Source: Clostridiales bacterium (lineage in GTDB: Bacteria > Bacillota > Clostridia > Christensenellales > Pumilibacteraceae). Taken from it: 64,000 nucleotides of DNA. The DNA is taken from positions 186,001-250,000 of the forward strand of contig JAFLVG010000001.1 in NCBI GenBank assembly GCA_022508445.1. Reading direction: 5' to 3'. Below are positions 1 through 8,006 of this stretch, piece after piece. The position numbers and the translations under genes were made by a program. The notes under the pieces were generated by a model. That model was not told the DNA's origin, did not search any database, and saw only the letters and a list, made by a program, of their open reading frames with translations. Numbering within the stretch: position 1 is the first letter of the stretch; the number at the start of each line of letters is the position of its first letter.

Positions 1-780
1 TGTGGAAGAAAGCTCATAGTCTATGCCCCTCACAAGCAGCTTGTTATTGAGCTTTATGACAGGATCTACGACGTTATCGGCTTTGCCCGTGTACATAACG
101 GTCATGTTAGTAGTAGACGAAACGGTTATACCGACATTTGCGCCGCTACCGTCCGAGATATTGTAATTTTCGACTCTGAATCTGAACGAGTAAACGAACT
201 CGTCATATTCGGAATCACAGTCGTCGCCAGCCGAGCTGTCCCACCAGTGCGTGTGACTGCTGTCTGCCTCTGTGCGCGGAACGGTTAATGCGATTAAGTA
301 GTTTCCCGCAATGAGATTGTCGTTGAAATTGTACAAGTAGTTTTCGTCGTTATACGGATCGCTATCGTCGACGGTAAGTTTGCCGTCGGCAATCTTCACT
401 CCGTAGAAGCTCTTGACAGCTTCCTTTGTATCGTCTTGATAAACGAGCGCGAACTGACCGATAGGTTCGGTGTTTGTTTCGTCGTCATTGTAGTACGAAT
501 AGAAAACCGTGTTGCCGTGTTCGGCGCGAAACGCATAGCTCTTGACTTCGAAGCCGTAAGTCCAACCCTCGTCGCTTTCCGAAATTTCCTCGCCATCGTC
601 GGTGCGCAAGTTGTTGCCGCCGACGTCGGTTGTCTCATCTTCTTCGAGAGCGATTACGTCGTCGCCTTCCGCTGCCGCCGGGGCAGGACGCAAAAGCAGT
701 GAGGCAATACCCACTGCGCAAGCCAAAACCACAATCAATAAGAACGTCAGCAACGATCTTTTCCGTATTCTCTTTTCCAT
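1..780 (-). CDS. Secreted/anchored protein of unknown function (partial, C-terminus beyond window)
   Basis: An open frame of exactly 260 codons runs from ATG at 778-780 to the window edge without a stop. The product begins MEKRIRKRSLLTFLLIVV, a basic N-terminus followed by a hydrophobic segment (about residues 8-30, ending in an Ala/Pro-rich stretch), so it is exported or membrane-anchored. The following part is acidic and rich in Asp, Tyr, Asn and Thr, typical of extracellular beta-rich domains. No catalytic motif is recognisable. The start is supported by a GGGAGG ribosome-binding site 6 nt upstream. A promoter with TTGACA and TAGAAT (18-bp spacer) lies in the 120 nt upstream. The true length and function cannot be judged from this fragment. 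Confidence 0.8.
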   Translation of the reverse strand, partial: MEKRIRKRSLLTFLLIVVLACAVGIASLLLRPAPAAAEGDDVIALEEDETTDVGGNNLRTDDGEEISESDEGWTYGFEVKSYAFRAEHGNTVFYSYYNDDETNTEPIGQFALVYQDDTKEAVKSFYGVKIADGKLTVDDSDPYNDENYLYNFNDNLIAGNYLIALTVPRTEADSSHTHWWDSSAGDDCDSEYDEFVYSFRFRVENYNISDGSGANVGITVSSTTNMTVMYTGKADNVVDPVIKLNNKLLVRGIDYELSST

Positions 781-1040
781 ACAAGCCTCCCTACCGTCAA
801 TCGCTTGAAAATAGTGCATAAATTCACGCCGATAGCCGTTCATGGCTAAACTTATCCATGTATAATTCTAACACTTTATATCGTAGTTTGTCAATATATT
901 TGCAAATAAAAAATAAACATACGAAAGCAGCGTTACTTTTAAATAACGTTTTTATATCGTTCGATATGTACTGAATAATATGCTACACGCCGCATATTAT
1001 TGCAATCCCGAACGAAGTGAAGAATCCGAATTTTTATTTT
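781..1040. other. Intergenic region with promoter and one hairpin
   Basis: These 260 nt hold the promoter of the leftmost gene, read leftward: TTGACA about 895 and TAGAAT about 871, spacer 18. A hairpin of 10 bp (974-983 with 992-1001) lies just past the end of the exporter gene. It has no clear U-tract, so it is at best a weak terminator. I see no small ORF with a ribosome-binding site. Confidence 0.5.
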
Positions 1041-2090
1041 TTACACCGTACTCACGCCGAATATCCATTTCGGAATAGCATTGACCGCCATACCGAGAAC
1101 AACGGAAACAACGTACATAAGCAATATTATCAGCACGGTGTTTTTAAGCGGCTTGTTCTGCTTTACGAGCACGGCATAACCGAGCCCTGCACCCACGCAC
1201 AGCCCTGCGACAGCACCACCGATCGACAGTCCGCCCACGACGTACAGCTCTGTAATAACGACAGACGACGCGCAATTGGGGATAAGCCCCACCGCGGCGG
1301 CAAGCACGGGCTGCAAATATCCGGTCGAGCCTATGAACTTTGCAATGCGCTCCGTACCTACATAGTAGACTGTTATACCGAAAAATAAATTGACTACGAA
1401 AATAAAGAAAATGACCGTCGCCGTGTGCAAAAGCGGATGCTTTAAGTACAGCGACCATACGCGCATCGCCTTTTGCTTTTTTGTCGCATTGTCGTCAAGC
1501 GGCGGTAAATCGGCGTTGAGCGCGTGGCTGTGACAGCCGTGGACGTGCATTTCGACTTCCCCGACGTCATGCTCATGTTCATGATGCTCGTGACCATGCT
1601 CATGCGGCTCGTGAGTTTCGAAGTTGACCGCCTGTTCTTTATCCTCCGCCGACGTCGCCGCACATTCGCTTCCGACTTTCGCGGCATTTCTTCGTGCATA
1701 CAGCTTGCCCGCGCCGAACACAGCATACCCGACTATCAGCGCGAAGCAAATCTTGATGACCAGAATCGGCCACAGCCTTACTATGCCGGCATAGCTCGAA
1801 AGCATTATGGGCAGAGCCTCGTCGGACGTTGCGATATACACGGCAAGCAATGTTCCGAGCGCTATTTTACGCTTACCGTACAGCTCGGTCGCAACCACCG
1901 AAAATCCGCATTGCGGAACAACGCCCACCGCCGTACCGATGAGCGGCGCAACACCGCCTTTGAGTATGCCGCCCGCTTTAAGGCCTTTGGAACGGTATTC
2001 CAAAATCTCGATAAGAAAATTCATTATCAAGAGAAACGGAAGAACTTTTAGCGTGTCCAAAAAAGCGTCGAGAAAAACTTCGCCCATCAA
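1041..2090 (-). CDS. Putative 10-TM heavy-metal exporter (ArsP_2 / DUF2899 family)
   Basis: A 349-residue polytopic membrane protein made of two similar halves. Each half carries a conserved helix with a Pro-x-Cys motif: VVPQCGFS near residue 60 and LIPNCASS near 270. Such repeats mark the DUF2899/ArsP_2 permeases, predicted heavy-metal or manganese exporters. Between the halves (about residues 158-185) lies a histidine-rich loop (HEPHEHGHEHHEHEHD) that probably binds divalent metal. The start ATG overlaps the stop of the upstream DUF815 ATPase gene by 4 nt (ATGA), so the two are translationally coupled. The family assignment comes from the motifs and topology. The substrate is unknown. Confidence 0.75.
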   Translation of the reverse strand: MMGEVFLDAFLDTLKVLPFLLIMNFLIEILEYRSKGLKAGGILKGGVAPLIGTAVGVVPQCGFSVVATELYGKRKIALGTLLAVYIATSDEALPIMLSSYAGIVRLWPILVIKICFALIVGYAVFGAGKLYARRNAAKVGSECAATSAEDKEQAVNFETHEPHEHGHEHHEHEHDVGEVEMHVHGCHSHALNADLPPLDDNATKKQKAMRVWSLYLKHPLLHTATVIFFIFVVNLFFGITVYYVGTERIAKFIGSTGYLQPVLAAAVGLIPNCASSVVITELYVVGGLSIGGAVAGLCVGAGLGYAVLVKQNKPLKNTVLIILLMYVVSVVLGMAVNAIPKWIFGVSTV

Positions 2091-3247
2091 TCCCCTCGCT
2101 TTTCGGCATAAGTCGATTCGATGATGTCGGCAATCTGCTTTGCGGCGCGCGGCGAACGACCGCCCTTTTTGAGCGCGGAAATCTCCGCTATGGCGGCGTA
2201 TTCGTTACGCCATTTTATGCCGCGAGAGCGCAAAATTTGTTTGAGTATTTCGACAAATTTCTCTTTGTCGGGATTGACGTATGTGACGACAAGCCCGAAG
2301 CGGTCAAACAGCGCAAGCTCCGCTTGAATCTCGTCGTTGCGGTGACGGTAGTCCGTCTTGTCGGTCTCCTTGAACAAGTGCCGACGATTGGACGTGCAAT
2401 AAATGAGCGTATTGCCGGTAACGCTGTCCAGCGAGCCTTCGAGCGCGGTCTTGAACTCGTCCGCTTTCGTTTCGTTTTCTTCAAACACAAGATCGTCTAT
2501 GAATAGAATGAATTTTTGTTTAAGCCCCGACAGCTCGGCTTTGAGAGACGGAAGCCTTCCTATATCGCCGTGCGCGACTTCGATTATTTTGAGCGCGTCC
2601 TTATATTCCTGCGCGAGCGCGCGTACGGTTGTCGATTTGCCTGTGCCGCGGTCGCCGTAAAGCAAAGTGTGGAATGCAGGCAAGCCGTTTATAAAGTTTT
2701 CGGTATTGCGCACAATCTCGGCTTTTTCTTCCTCGTAGTCTTTGAGGTCGAAAAGTCGCACGCCGTCCGTTTCGGTCCTCGTTATCTCGCCGTCGCGGTA
2801 TATAAACGTGTTTCCGCATGCAAGCCTGCCGTAACCGCTCGCGGCGTAAAACGCGAGAAGCCTATCGTAGCTCACCGAAAATCCGCCGAATCCGAAGCGC
2901 GGAAAAAACTGCGCTGTGCTGTCTGTAACGTAATCGTCCGGCTTAATCAGCGAAAGCTGCTTAAACGTCAAAAGCTCGGTTTTGACTTGCGCTTTCAGCC
3001 TTTCGGGAATGCGCTCTGCGCGCGCCGCAGTCCTGCTGAACACATTGTCGTCGATGTAAATAAGCGAACGAATCCACTCGCCTGTCGTGTCGCAGCCACG
3101 CTCCGAAACCTCGCGGAGAACGCGGGCCGAAAGCTCGATTTTACGCACAGGATCGGTGCAAACGCAAAGCTCCGCGAGCGGTGCTATCGCCGCGGCGGTC
3201 TTATCAAACAGCGCTATCGATTTATAACGCAAGTACAATTCGTTCAT
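2087..3247 (-). CDS. DUF815-family P-loop ATPase
   Basis: A 386-residue AAA+-like ATPase. The Walker A motif GDRGTGKST lies near residue 215 and the Walker B motif FILFIDDL near 270, followed by a sensor-1-like segment (LIYCTSNRRHL). The order and the SNRRHL motif match DUF815 proteins, predicted ATPases of unknown biological role. Start chosen at ATG 3247: it lies exactly 6 nt after a perfect -10 box and has no Shine-Dalgarno sequence, so the mRNA appears leaderless. A longer reading would extend through the promoter. It is the first gene of a two-gene unit with the metal exporter, suggesting an accessory role there, but this is inference from position only. Confidence 0.8.
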   Translation of the reverse strand: MNELYLRYKSIALFDKTAAAIAPLAELCVCTDPVRKIELSARVLREVSERGCDTTGEWIRSLIYIDDNVFSRTAARAERIPERLKAQVKTELLTFKQLSLIKPDDYVTDSTAQFFPRFGFGGFSVSYDRLLAFYAASGYGRLACGNTFIYRDGEITRTETDGVRLFDLKDYEEEKAEIVRNTENFINGLPAFHTLLYGDRGTGKSTTVRALAQEYKDALKIIEVAHGDIGRLPSLKAELSGLKQKFILFIDDLVFEENETKADEFKTALEGSLDSVTGNTLIYCTSNRRHLFKETDKTDYRHRNDEIQAELALFDRFGLVVTYVNPDKEKFVEILKQILRSRGIKWRNEYAAIAEISALKKGGRSPRAAKQIADIIESTYAEKRGD

Positions 3248-3276
3248 ACTTAAATTATAACACCGAATGTAAACCC
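3224..3276 (-). promoter_or_regulatory. Promoter, leaderless geometry (DUF815 gene)
   Basis: Reading leftward: TTGACA (RC of tgtcaa at about 3277-3282), 17-bp spacer, perfect TATAAT, then 6 nt (TTAAGT), then ATG at 3247. With the usual 6-nt gap between -10 box and +1, the A of ATG is the predicted first nucleotide of the mRNA. No purine-rich ribosome-binding site is present. Confidence 0.7.
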
Positions 3277-3328
3277 TGTCAACGGTAAACTCGCGGCGCG
3301 ATTGTGTTTCGACACGCTTCGTCCGCAA

Positions 3329-3366
3329 TTGACAAACTTCGCGGAATACGCTACAATGTTAACGGT
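3329..3366 (+). promoter_or_regulatory. Promoter, near-leaderless geometry (AlkZ-related gene)
   Basis: TTGACA at 3329-3334, 17-bp spacer, TACAAT at 3352-3357, then 9 nt to ATG 3367. Predicted +1 is at about 3364, leaving 0-3 nt of leader and no room for a Shine-Dalgarno sequence. It is divergent to the DUF815 promoter, in a 119-bp shared intergenic region. Confidence 0.7.
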
Positions 3367-3972
3367 ATGAACAAAATATATACGCAAGACGATCTCATAG
3401 CGCGCATAAATGAATTCGGCATTCTTCCGTTTTGGACGGAGGACGGATTTTCCGCCGCCGCCATGAGCGGAATAAACTTCAACGCGCTCTGGAACGTGCG
3501 CGAGCAAGCGGTCAACTCGAACAAGATAGTGTACGGCAGATTCGTAAATAAGAAAGCAACGTTCGTGTCGCTCGAAGTGTTTCCGTATCTCGCCGCATTG
3601 AGGCGCGACGGGTATGATTTCGATTCGCTATCCGACGAGGGCAGAGCGCCGAGAAGAGAAATCGATATCATGCAGGCTGTCGGCGACAAGCCCACTCCGT
3701 CGTACAACCTCGGAAAAAGCTTGGGCATGAAGGGCTTCGACGGCGCAGTGGCGTCGCTTCAAAACAAGACGTATCTGTGCCTCAACTTCAAAAAGAGCTA
3801 CATGGGTACAGCCCTATTGTGCCGTCCCGAGGACATCTTCGGGTACGACTACGTGAGAAGCAAGTACAACCTCTCGGTGCAAGAAAATGCCGAGGCAATC
3901 GCGCGCCTCGCAAAAGGTCTGAACGAGTTCGATGAGAAAACGCGCAATAAAATTCTCTCCACCGCAGTGTAA
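3367..3972 (+). CDS. AlkZ-related (YcaQ-like) winged-helix protein
   Basis: A 201-residue soluble protein. The segments YGRFVNKKATFVSLEVFPYL and RDGYDFDSLSDEGRAPRRE (about residues 57-100) resemble the conserved core of 'AlkZ-related' proteins, short homologues of the AlkZ/YcaQ interstrand-crosslink glycosylases built from winged helices. The middle (KSLGMKGFDGAVASLQNKTYL) has the look of a winged-helix recognition region. The catalytic QxQ/QxD motif of true AlkZ is not evident, so glycosylase activity is not claimed. Start ATG 3367 is fixed by a promoter ending 9 nt upstream. It is transcribed alone and followed by a hairpin (4072-4104). A role in DNA damage response is inference from family. 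Confidence 0.6.
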   Translation: MNKIYTQDDLIARINEFGILPFWTEDGFSAAAMSGINFNALWNVREQAVNSNKIVYGRFVNKKATFVSLEVFPYLAALRRDGYDFDSLSDEGRAPRREIDIMQAVGDKPTPSYNLGKSLGMKGFDGAVASLQNKTYLCLNFKKSYMGTALLCRPEDIFGYDYVRSKYNLSVQENAEAIARLAKGLNEFDEKTRNKILSTAV

Positions 3973-4071
3973 AGACAATAAAGGCAAGCCGCACAACTCT
4001 TTTGAAATACGAAACAAGGCTAACGATTATTCCAAGCATTTCGCCCACCGGGCAATCTCAACCTTAAAACA

Positions 4072-4104
4072 TCGAGCGGACGTCCAAATTGAACGTCCGC
4101 TCGA
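4072..4104 (-). terminator. Terminator of the maltodextrin operon, possibly bidirectional
   Basis: Inverted repeat of 12 bp (TCGAGCGGACGT at 4072-4083 with 4093-4104) between convergent genes. Leftward reading gives GATGTTTTAAG after the stem, a short U-tract. Rightward reading lacks one. Confidence 0.6.
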
Positions 4105-4141
4105 TTATCGTAGGATTGGAGGAAAAATCCGAAGCCTATCT

Positions 4142-5038
4142 TTATTCTTTTACCGCGCCTGCCGTCAGACCGTTTACCATGTACTTGACAAGTCCGAAAT
4201 ACAGCACGATAATGGGCACAGCGATAAACACAGATCCTGCCGCAAACCTTGCAAATTCGGTGTCGCCGAGGCTCATCAGCCCCACCGCCACGGTGTACAA
4301 GTCCTTGTTTTTTAGAAGAAGTTTGGGCAGAATGAAATCCGACCACGGCCATGTAAACGATGTGATAAGGGTGTACACTATCATCGGCATGGCGATCGGC
4401 AGTGTGATTTTTATAAACACCTTGAAATTGCTGGCGCCGTCTATCCTCGCAGCCTCGTACATCGAGTTGGAAATCGTATCGAAAAAACCTTTCTGCGTGA
4501 GATAACCCATAGGCGCGCCCGACGAGTATATCAGTATCAGCCCGAACAAATTGTTTATCATGCCGAACTGCGTCATCAACAAATACACCGCAGTCATAGC
4601 CATGAACGACGGGAACATACCGAGAATCATTGTCGTTTTCATAATTCCCTTGCGCGCGCCGAACCTGAATCGCGACATCACATACGCGGTCAATATCACC
4701 AAAAGACTGCCCAAAAGTGACGATCCTACCGCGATGATAAGCGTATTGCCGAACCAGCGCGGATAATTGTACATTTCGGTGTCGGTGAAAAGCTTTCTGA
4801 ATGTTTCCACACTGTACGAGCTCGGGAAAAAACCCTTGAACGTATACATGGATCCGCTTTCCGAGAACGACGCGAGCACAAGCCACAGCACCGGAAATGC
4901 GAATATGAATGCTATCGCAAGAAGCGCAAAATATGTGAAAAAATATTCGAAGAAGAGCTTTGCGGTAAACCTCTTTCCTATGCGCGACTTTTTGATATTT
5001 TTGTTGATGATTCTGTCTTGCTTGCTGATGCGGCTCAT
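4142..5038 (-). CDS. malG: Maltodextrin-type ABC transporter permease (MalG-like)
   Basis: A 298-residue inner-membrane subunit with six predicted helices. The EAA loop EAARIDGASNFKVFIKITLP (about residues 195-214) contacts the ATPase. Of the two carbohydrate permease types, its short N-terminus and C-terminal ending (MVNGLTAGAVKE) place it as MalG-like (CUT1 family). Start ATG 5038 overlaps the stop of the MalF-like gene (ATGA), so the two are coupled. It is the last gene of the unit GH13-MalE-MalF-MalG. No ATPase is encoded in the operon, as is common in Bacillota where a shared MsmX-type ATPase powers several CUT1 importers. Substrate (maltodextrin) is inferred from the GH13 gene in the operon. 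Confidence 0.85.
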   Translation of the reverse strand: MSRISKQDRIINKNIKKSRIGKRFTAKLFFEYFFTYFALLAIAFIFAFPVLWLVLASFSESGSMYTFKGFFPSSYSVETFRKLFTDTEMYNYPRWFGNTLIIAVGSSLLGSLLVILTAYVMSRFRFGARKGIMKTTMILGMFPSFMAMTAVYLLMTQFGMINNLFGLILIYSSGAPMGYLTQKGFFDTISNSMYEAARIDGASNFKVFIKITLPIAMPMIVYTLITSFTWPWSDFILPKLLLKNKDLYTVAVGLMSLGDTEFARFAAGSVFIAVPIIVLYFGLVKYMVNGLTAGAVKE

Positions 5039-6480
5039 CTGTACATATCCTCCTTGCTGTATGACGGCGAGTGCACATACACCGTGAGCGAAATCACCGA
5101 TGCGATGATGAATATGATTATGCTGATCGCCGCGCCGAACGAATAGTATTGTTGATCGATTGACAGACTGTACAACCAATTTATCAATAAATCGGTGTCG
5201 CTTGCCAAAAAGTATCCGTCGCAGATTATTCCGCCGCGCAAAAAGTAGAACACGCCGAAGTTGTTGAAGTTGCCCATGAACTGACCTATCAATACGGGCG
5301 TTGTGGCAAAAATGACAAATGGCAACGTTATCTTCTTAAACTGCACCCACGCGCTTGCGCCGTCAATTCGCGCCGCTTCGTACAGATCCGGATTGAGGTT
5401 TGCGAGTATGCCGGTCGCAAGCAGCATGCTAGTCGGCACGGACAGCCACGCGTTGACAAGCCAACCGATTATTCTTGCACTCCACTTCGAATCTATGCCG
5501 AAAAACAGCTTACCCGTGCCGCCGAACTGCTCTATATAGTAGTTGATAGGACCTTGATTGGAAAACATGAATTTAAACGCCAAAAGCGTTATGAATCCTG
5601 GCACTGCAAATGCAAGCACGGGGAACGCTCTCCAAATCTTTTTGCCCTTTACTATTTTTTTGTTGAGCAACAGCGCAATTGCAAGCCCTCCGAAGTAGTT
5701 GAGCGCGGTCGACATGACCGCCCAAAGTACGTTCCACCCGAGTATCTTGAAAAACGTACTGCCCATGAGTCCCGTGGAGAACAGTTGTGCGAAATTTCCG
5801 AATCCTATCCAGCTCACGAGAGAGCCTGAAAGTACCACGTTGCCGCTGTAATCGGTAAACGCCAAAAACACCATGAAGATGATTGGCAGAATATTGAACA
5901 CAAACACGCCGATAATAGGTAGCACAAGCGCCGTCACATAGAAGTATTTGTCGAACATGCTCGCGAGCGATTTGCGAAAATCGGGCGTTGGATTGCCGCG
6001 CGACACATACTCATATGTGCGGCGCGCGTCGCGTATGTTGGCAAGGTGTACGGCTATGAAAAATCCCGTTATTATAAACGCCAGCGTACCGAGTAGCATC
6101 ATTATTACCGAGTTGTCGCCCTTGATGCCAAGCCACGGATTGGGCGGCACTACGCCGAGCGAGAAAAAGCCGTACATAGCCTCTCCGCCGGTAACCGCCA
6201 TGTATGTAACGTACCCGCCGAACATCAGCAAAAACAGTATACCCTTGACAATTTGTTTTTGCATAAGCTGTCCAAGCCCCATAATACACATCGAAGCCTT
6301 GACAGGTTTGGGCGAACTCTTGATTTCACGCAATTTGGCCGCTATTGCCGAAGGGCGTTTGGCAAACCATAATCCGACGCGTTTGAAGAACGCGCCTATA
6401 CGTATAGGCAGATTTATAAACCACCCTGCAATTCTCTTTATCAACGGCGTTTTGCCTCTGTAAACTTCGGTGTTTTCCAT
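5035..6480 (-). CDS. malF: Maltodextrin-type ABC transporter permease (MalF-like)
   Basis: A 481-residue permease. The canonical binding-protein-dependent permease domain fills about residues 190-480 with the EAA loop EAARIDGASAWVQFKKITLP near residue 375. An N-terminal extension of about 180 residues holds an amphipathic basic segment and extra helices, as in long MalF proteins with eight membrane spans. It forms a heterodimer with the MalG-like protein encoded next (4-nt overlap) and takes substrate from the lipoprotein encoded upstream (10-nt gap). Start ATG 6480 gives MENTEVYRGKTPLIKR. Confidence 0.85.
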   Translation of the reverse strand: MENTEVYRGKTPLIKRIAGWFINLPIRIGAFFKRVGLWFAKRPSAIAAKLREIKSSPKPVKASMCIMGLGQLMQKQIVKGILFLLMFGGYVTYMAVTGGEAMYGFFSLGVVPPNPWLGIKGDNSVIMMLLGTLAFIITGFFIAVHLANIRDARRTYEYVSRGNPTPDFRKSLASMFDKYFYVTALVLPIIGVFVFNILPIIFMVFLAFTDYSGNVVLSGSLVSWIGFGNFAQLFSTGLMGSTFFKILGWNVLWAVMSTALNYFGGLAIALLLNKKIVKGKKIWRAFPVLAFAVPGFITLLAFKFMFSNQGPINYYIEQFGGTGKLFFGIDSKWSARIIGWLVNAWLSVPTSMLLATGILANLNPDLYEAARIDGASAWVQFKKITLPFVIFATTPVLIGQFMGNFNNFGVFYFLRGGIICDGYFLASDTDLLINWLYSLSIDQQYYSFGAAISIIIFIIASVISLTVYVHSPSYSKEDMYR

Positions 6481-6490
6481 GCTCGCCTCA

Positions 6491-7996
6491 CTACTTTATA
6501 GTGTATATGGAATCGTAAATGTTGCGGTTGACGCTTTTGAGAAGCGCGTCTAGCGCGGCGTAATTGCATTTGCCGTCGGACCGAGTATATTTCTTATTCG
6601 AATTTCTGTACGGATCCGTTGCTATATCCGTAAAAGCCGTGGTCAGCGGAGTCCAAATTCGTTCTACTCCGTACACAGACGGCATGATAGATATACGCCC
6701 CGCCTCAACCATGCTGTACAAGCTGTGTGCGACATCCGCTTGAACAGTGCAATCTTTATTGCAGTCCCTGCGCGCCGGCGCAATTCCCAAATACTCATTG
6801 CGCTTTAACACCATTTCGTAGCTTGTCGCATAGTTTAAAAACGCCAAACTCGCTCTCGGGTATTTAGTATACGAGCTTATTGCATATCCGTTTATGCCGC
6901 CCATAGATATTGATTTGAAAGTTTGACCTTCCGTTTCCGTAAGGTCTCCCGAAACAGGCAGATCGGGCATGGGCACAGCTACAATATTTTCTTCCGCCGC
7001 CGCACGCGCTTCCGAAGAGCTCATGCCTTTCTTGCGATAAACCGCAACAAGCTCGCTGTTCAATGTTCCGTACATATCTTGTGTATCGGGCACGGCGAAG
7101 TAGGCACCCGATGCAAACTCACTTTCACGCGCAACAGTGATTGAATTGTCTACGCAACCGCTGTTCATAACGTTAGCAAGCTGTAAAATAATCCCGGCGC
7201 CCAGCCTCGCGTTATCGTTATCGAACCCGATATCTTTCGTATTTGTATTGTCGTTGCCGAAAACATACGCACCGTATGTGAACAGATATCCGCAAGAGAA
7301 ATACGGATCGTCGAACGACTGCATAAATCCGTATTCGGAGGAATTATTGCTGTTGCGAATCTTACTCCATCGATACAGCTTACGCATATCTTCTACCATG
7401 TCGGGAACACCGTTATTGTTGTCATCCCATTCGTCTTGCCAATTTTCGGGCAATAAATCCTTGCGATAATACAGCATTCCGGCCTGTATGTTTAAGCCCA
7501 CGCCCATAAAGTATTCGGCGTTTTTATACTTATAAGTGTAAGTGCTTTTTGCCAATTCGGGAAGCTGTGCGTACGCGTCCAGCTTTCCGATCGGCAACGG
7601 CGTTATGTGCTTTCCGTCGCAGTACTTCATGAGCATGTCATTTGCCTGATACAAGACATCGGGACCGTAGCCGTACGGACCGTCGTCCGCAAGATTGGAA
7701 TACTGATCTTGATTTGCGTCAATCGCGACTATATTATAGTCCTTGTACTTCGCATTAAACCCGTCGAGCAAAACTTTTAGATAGCCTGACGATTTTGCGG
7801 TGTCGTTTTCGAGTACATGAAGAGTAATCGGTCGCTCGGATGTGCCGCGCTCCAAATCTCCCTCGAACTTATCGTACAGCGCTTCGAGCGACTGCTCGGC
7901 ATACTTTCCGCGCATACCGCCGCCGTTGCACGCCGCAAGCGGAGCCGTAAGAACTCCGCACACCGTCAATGCGATTATTTTACGTAAGCCTTTCAA
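6491..7996 (-). CDS. malE: Extracellular sugar-binding lipoprotein (MalE-like)
   Basis: A 501-residue solute-binding protein. The N-terminus MKGLRKIIALTVCGVLTAPL is a lipoprotein signal peptide, with the lipobox LAAC and the lipidated Cys near residue 23. The mature part has the family-1 (CUT1) binding-protein pattern, including the AMPMPD-like segment (VAVPMPDLPVSG) and GYAISSYTKYPRASLAFLNYA in the C-terminal lobe. It should sit on the outer face of the membrane and deliver maltodextrins to the MalF/MalG-like permeases encoded directly downstream. Start ATG 7996 has GGAGGTG upstream, only 10 nt after the GH13 stop, so it belongs to the same operon. Confidence 0.85.
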   Translation of the reverse strand: MKGLRKIIALTVCGVLTAPLAACNGGGMRGKYAEQSLEALYDKFEGDLERGTSERPITLHVLENDTAKSSGYLKVLLDGFNAKYKDYNIVAIDANQDQYSNLADDGPYGYGPDVLYQANDMLMKYCDGKHITPLPIGKLDAYAQLPELAKSTYTYKYKNAEYFMGVGLNIQAGMLYYRKDLLPENWQDEWDDNNNGVPDMVEDMRKLYRWSKIRNSNNSSEYGFMQSFDDPYFSCGYLFTYGAYVFGNDNTNTKDIGFDNDNARLGAGIILQLANVMNSGCVDNSITVARESEFASGAYFAVPDTQDMYGTLNSELVAVYRKKGMSSSEARAAAEENIVAVPMPDLPVSGDLTETEGQTFKSISMGGINGYAISSYTKYPRASLAFLNYATSYEMVLKRNEYLGIAPARRDCNKDCTVQADVAHSLYSMVEAGRISIMPSVYGVERIWTPLTTAFTDIATDPYRNSNKKYTRSDGKCNYAALDALLKSVNRNIYDSIYTIK

Positions 7997-8006
7997 ACAA
8001 CACCTC

